Below, one piece after another: positions 23,345 to 23,799 of a stretch of 23,799 nt of DNA; the stretch's first letter is position 1; each line of letters starts with the position of its first letter. The translations under genes were made by a program, and so were the position numbers. Where the stretch lies: assembly GCA_900752845.1 (NCBI GenBank), contig CAADWU010000009.1, positions 1 to 23,799 on the forward strand, in the 5' to 3' direction. The DNA is from Candidatus Gastranaerophilales bacterium. Its GTDB lineage: Bacteria > Cyanobacteriota > Vampirovibrionia > Gastranaerophilales > Gastranaerophilaceae. Under the pieces are notes generated by a model. That model saw only the letters and a list, made by a program, of their open reading frames with translations. It was not told the origin of the DNA and ran no database searches.

Positions 23345-23683
23345 TTAATGAGCTGAATTTAAAAGTGCTGTTGCAGCAGTAGCATTATAAATAATACTAA
23401 CAACAAGTAACACAATCCAAACAAAAAACATAGTTTTACCTAATTGCGGATTGTAATCAGCTAATTCATGACCTTCTGCATCTTTGTATTTTCCGAAACA
23501 AATGCTGACAAAATCAATTAATGCCCATACGCCGCATCCGCCTGCTGTCAAAAGCTGTAGAATACCTAAACCGATATAACCTGTGTAAAATCTGTGAATA
23601 CCAAAACCGCCTAAGAAAAATGACAATAATAAAGCTGCGGTGTAAGATTTGTTACCAACCATTCCTGTTTCTTCGTTTGACAT
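23345..23683 (-). CDS. TM2-domain membrane protein
   Basis: A 112-residue protein with the TM2 pattern: KSYTAALLLSFFLGGFGIHRFYTGYIGLGILQLLTAGG, then a short turn and WALIDFVSI. The FLGGFGIHRFY core with a charged residue between two hydrophobic helices defines the family. A third hydrophobic segment follows near the C-terminus (about 86-103). TM2 proteins are widespread and of unknown function. The ATG follows AAAGGGTG by several bases. Its promoter region holds a TATAAT flanked by a 12-base inverted repeat. Confidence 0.92.
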   Translation of the reverse strand: MSNEETGMVGNKSYTAALLLSFFLGGFGIHRFYTGYIGLGILQLLTAGGCGVWALIDFVSICFGKYKDAEGHELADYNPQLGKTMFFVWIVLLVVSIIYNATAATALLNSAH

Positions 23684-23714
23684 ATAATCACCCTTTCATT
23701 TTTGTGAACAGAAG

Positions 23715-23758
23715 AATATTAACAGAAGAATTATATTTTCGTATCATCTGTTAATATT
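23715..23758. repeat. Perfect 12-base inverted repeat in divergent promoter region
   Basis: AATATTAACAGA at 23715-23726 and its exact reverse complement TCTGTTAATATT at 23747-23758, separated by 20 bases. The spacer holds a TATAAT on the minus strand (23730-23735), the likely -10 of the TM2 gene. The right arm overlaps a possible -35 for the next + gene. AACAGAAGAAT is also repeated directly at 23707-23717 and 23721-23731. This looks like an operator for a dimeric regulator. Confidence 0.6.
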
Positions 23759-23773
23759 AATTTGAGCCATAAG

Positions 23774-23799
23774 TATAACATTAAAGGAGCAATTAAAAT
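23774..23799 (+). promoter_or_regulatory. Promoter and ribosome site of the gene starting at the window edge
   Basis: TATAAC at 23774-23779 is a possible -10, with TTAATA 17 bases before it. AAAGGAG at 23783-23789 is a strong ribosome binding site, and the last two bases (AT) are the likely beginning of an ATG at 23798. The coding sequence is outside the window. Confidence 0.5.

Noticed and set aside
1..23799. Search for CRISPR array, tRNA, rRNA, insertion sequence or phage genes
   Set aside because: No regularly spaced repeats, cloverleaf-like tRNA ends, transposase motifs or phage structural proteins were seen by eye.

Overview
The window is AT-rich, gene-dense bacterial DNA from a diderm (Gram-negative type) organism: it carries a LolA-like periplasmic carrier, an LpxL-like acyltransferase and a cytoplasmic NagZ. 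The gene mix, the base composition and a protein with an N-terminal leader ending in an 'NFG' motif fit an uncultured gut lineage such as Gastranaerophilales (Vampirovibrionia/Melainabacteria). That assignment is inference from memory and not proven here. No rRNA, tRNA, CRISPR array, phage or insertion sequence was seen, and no gap between genes exceeds about 120 bases.

Region 1 (1-7775, all +) is the downstream part of an aryl-polyene/flexirubin-like biosynthetic cluster. It encodes a PlsC-type acyltransferase (cut by the window edge), two acyl carrier proteins, a COG4648-type membrane protein, an AMP-ligase fused to a hotdog dehydratase-like domain, a 4HBT-type thioesterase, a LolA-like carrier, an MMPL exporter, a SAM methyltransferase and an LpxL-like acyltransferase. 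Together these would load an aryl acid onto a carrier protein, extend and dehydrate it, decorate it and move it to the outer membrane. The ketosynthases and ketoreductase such a pathway needs are absent here and should lie upstream or elsewhere. A small nucleotidyltransferase (7793-8458) follows in the same direction.

Region 2 (8455-11708) holds a Met-rich exported protein (-), a PabB-PabC fusion overlapping PabA (+, p-aminobenzoate for folate) and pgeF (-). Region 3 (11728-14728) holds a 666-residue HNH-nuclease-like protein built as a tandem duplication (-), an aquaporin-type channel lacking the usual selectivity-filter arginine (+) and a tiny cysteine-rich exported protein (-). The last two share a bidirectional terminator. 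Region 4 (14817-17645, +) is a three-gene run: an exported alpha/beta-hydrolase-like protein, an unknown protein and NagZ. Region 5 (17646-20666, -) is a glycosyltransferase, then an alanine/glycine:cation symporter overlapping an ACT-domain protein. Region 6 (20767-23683) is a two-domain GH57 glycoside hydrolase (+), a 56-residue unknown protein (+) and a TM2-domain membrane protein (-). The window ends exactly at the start of another + strand gene.

The most striking whole-window pattern concerns translation starts. About half of the genes have an ordinary Shine-Dalgarno site. At least seven others have none, and instead carry a -10 promoter box ending 6-7 bases before the ATG, as expected for leaderless mRNAs. 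Two of these lie inside the aryl-polyene-like cluster and predict internal promoters.
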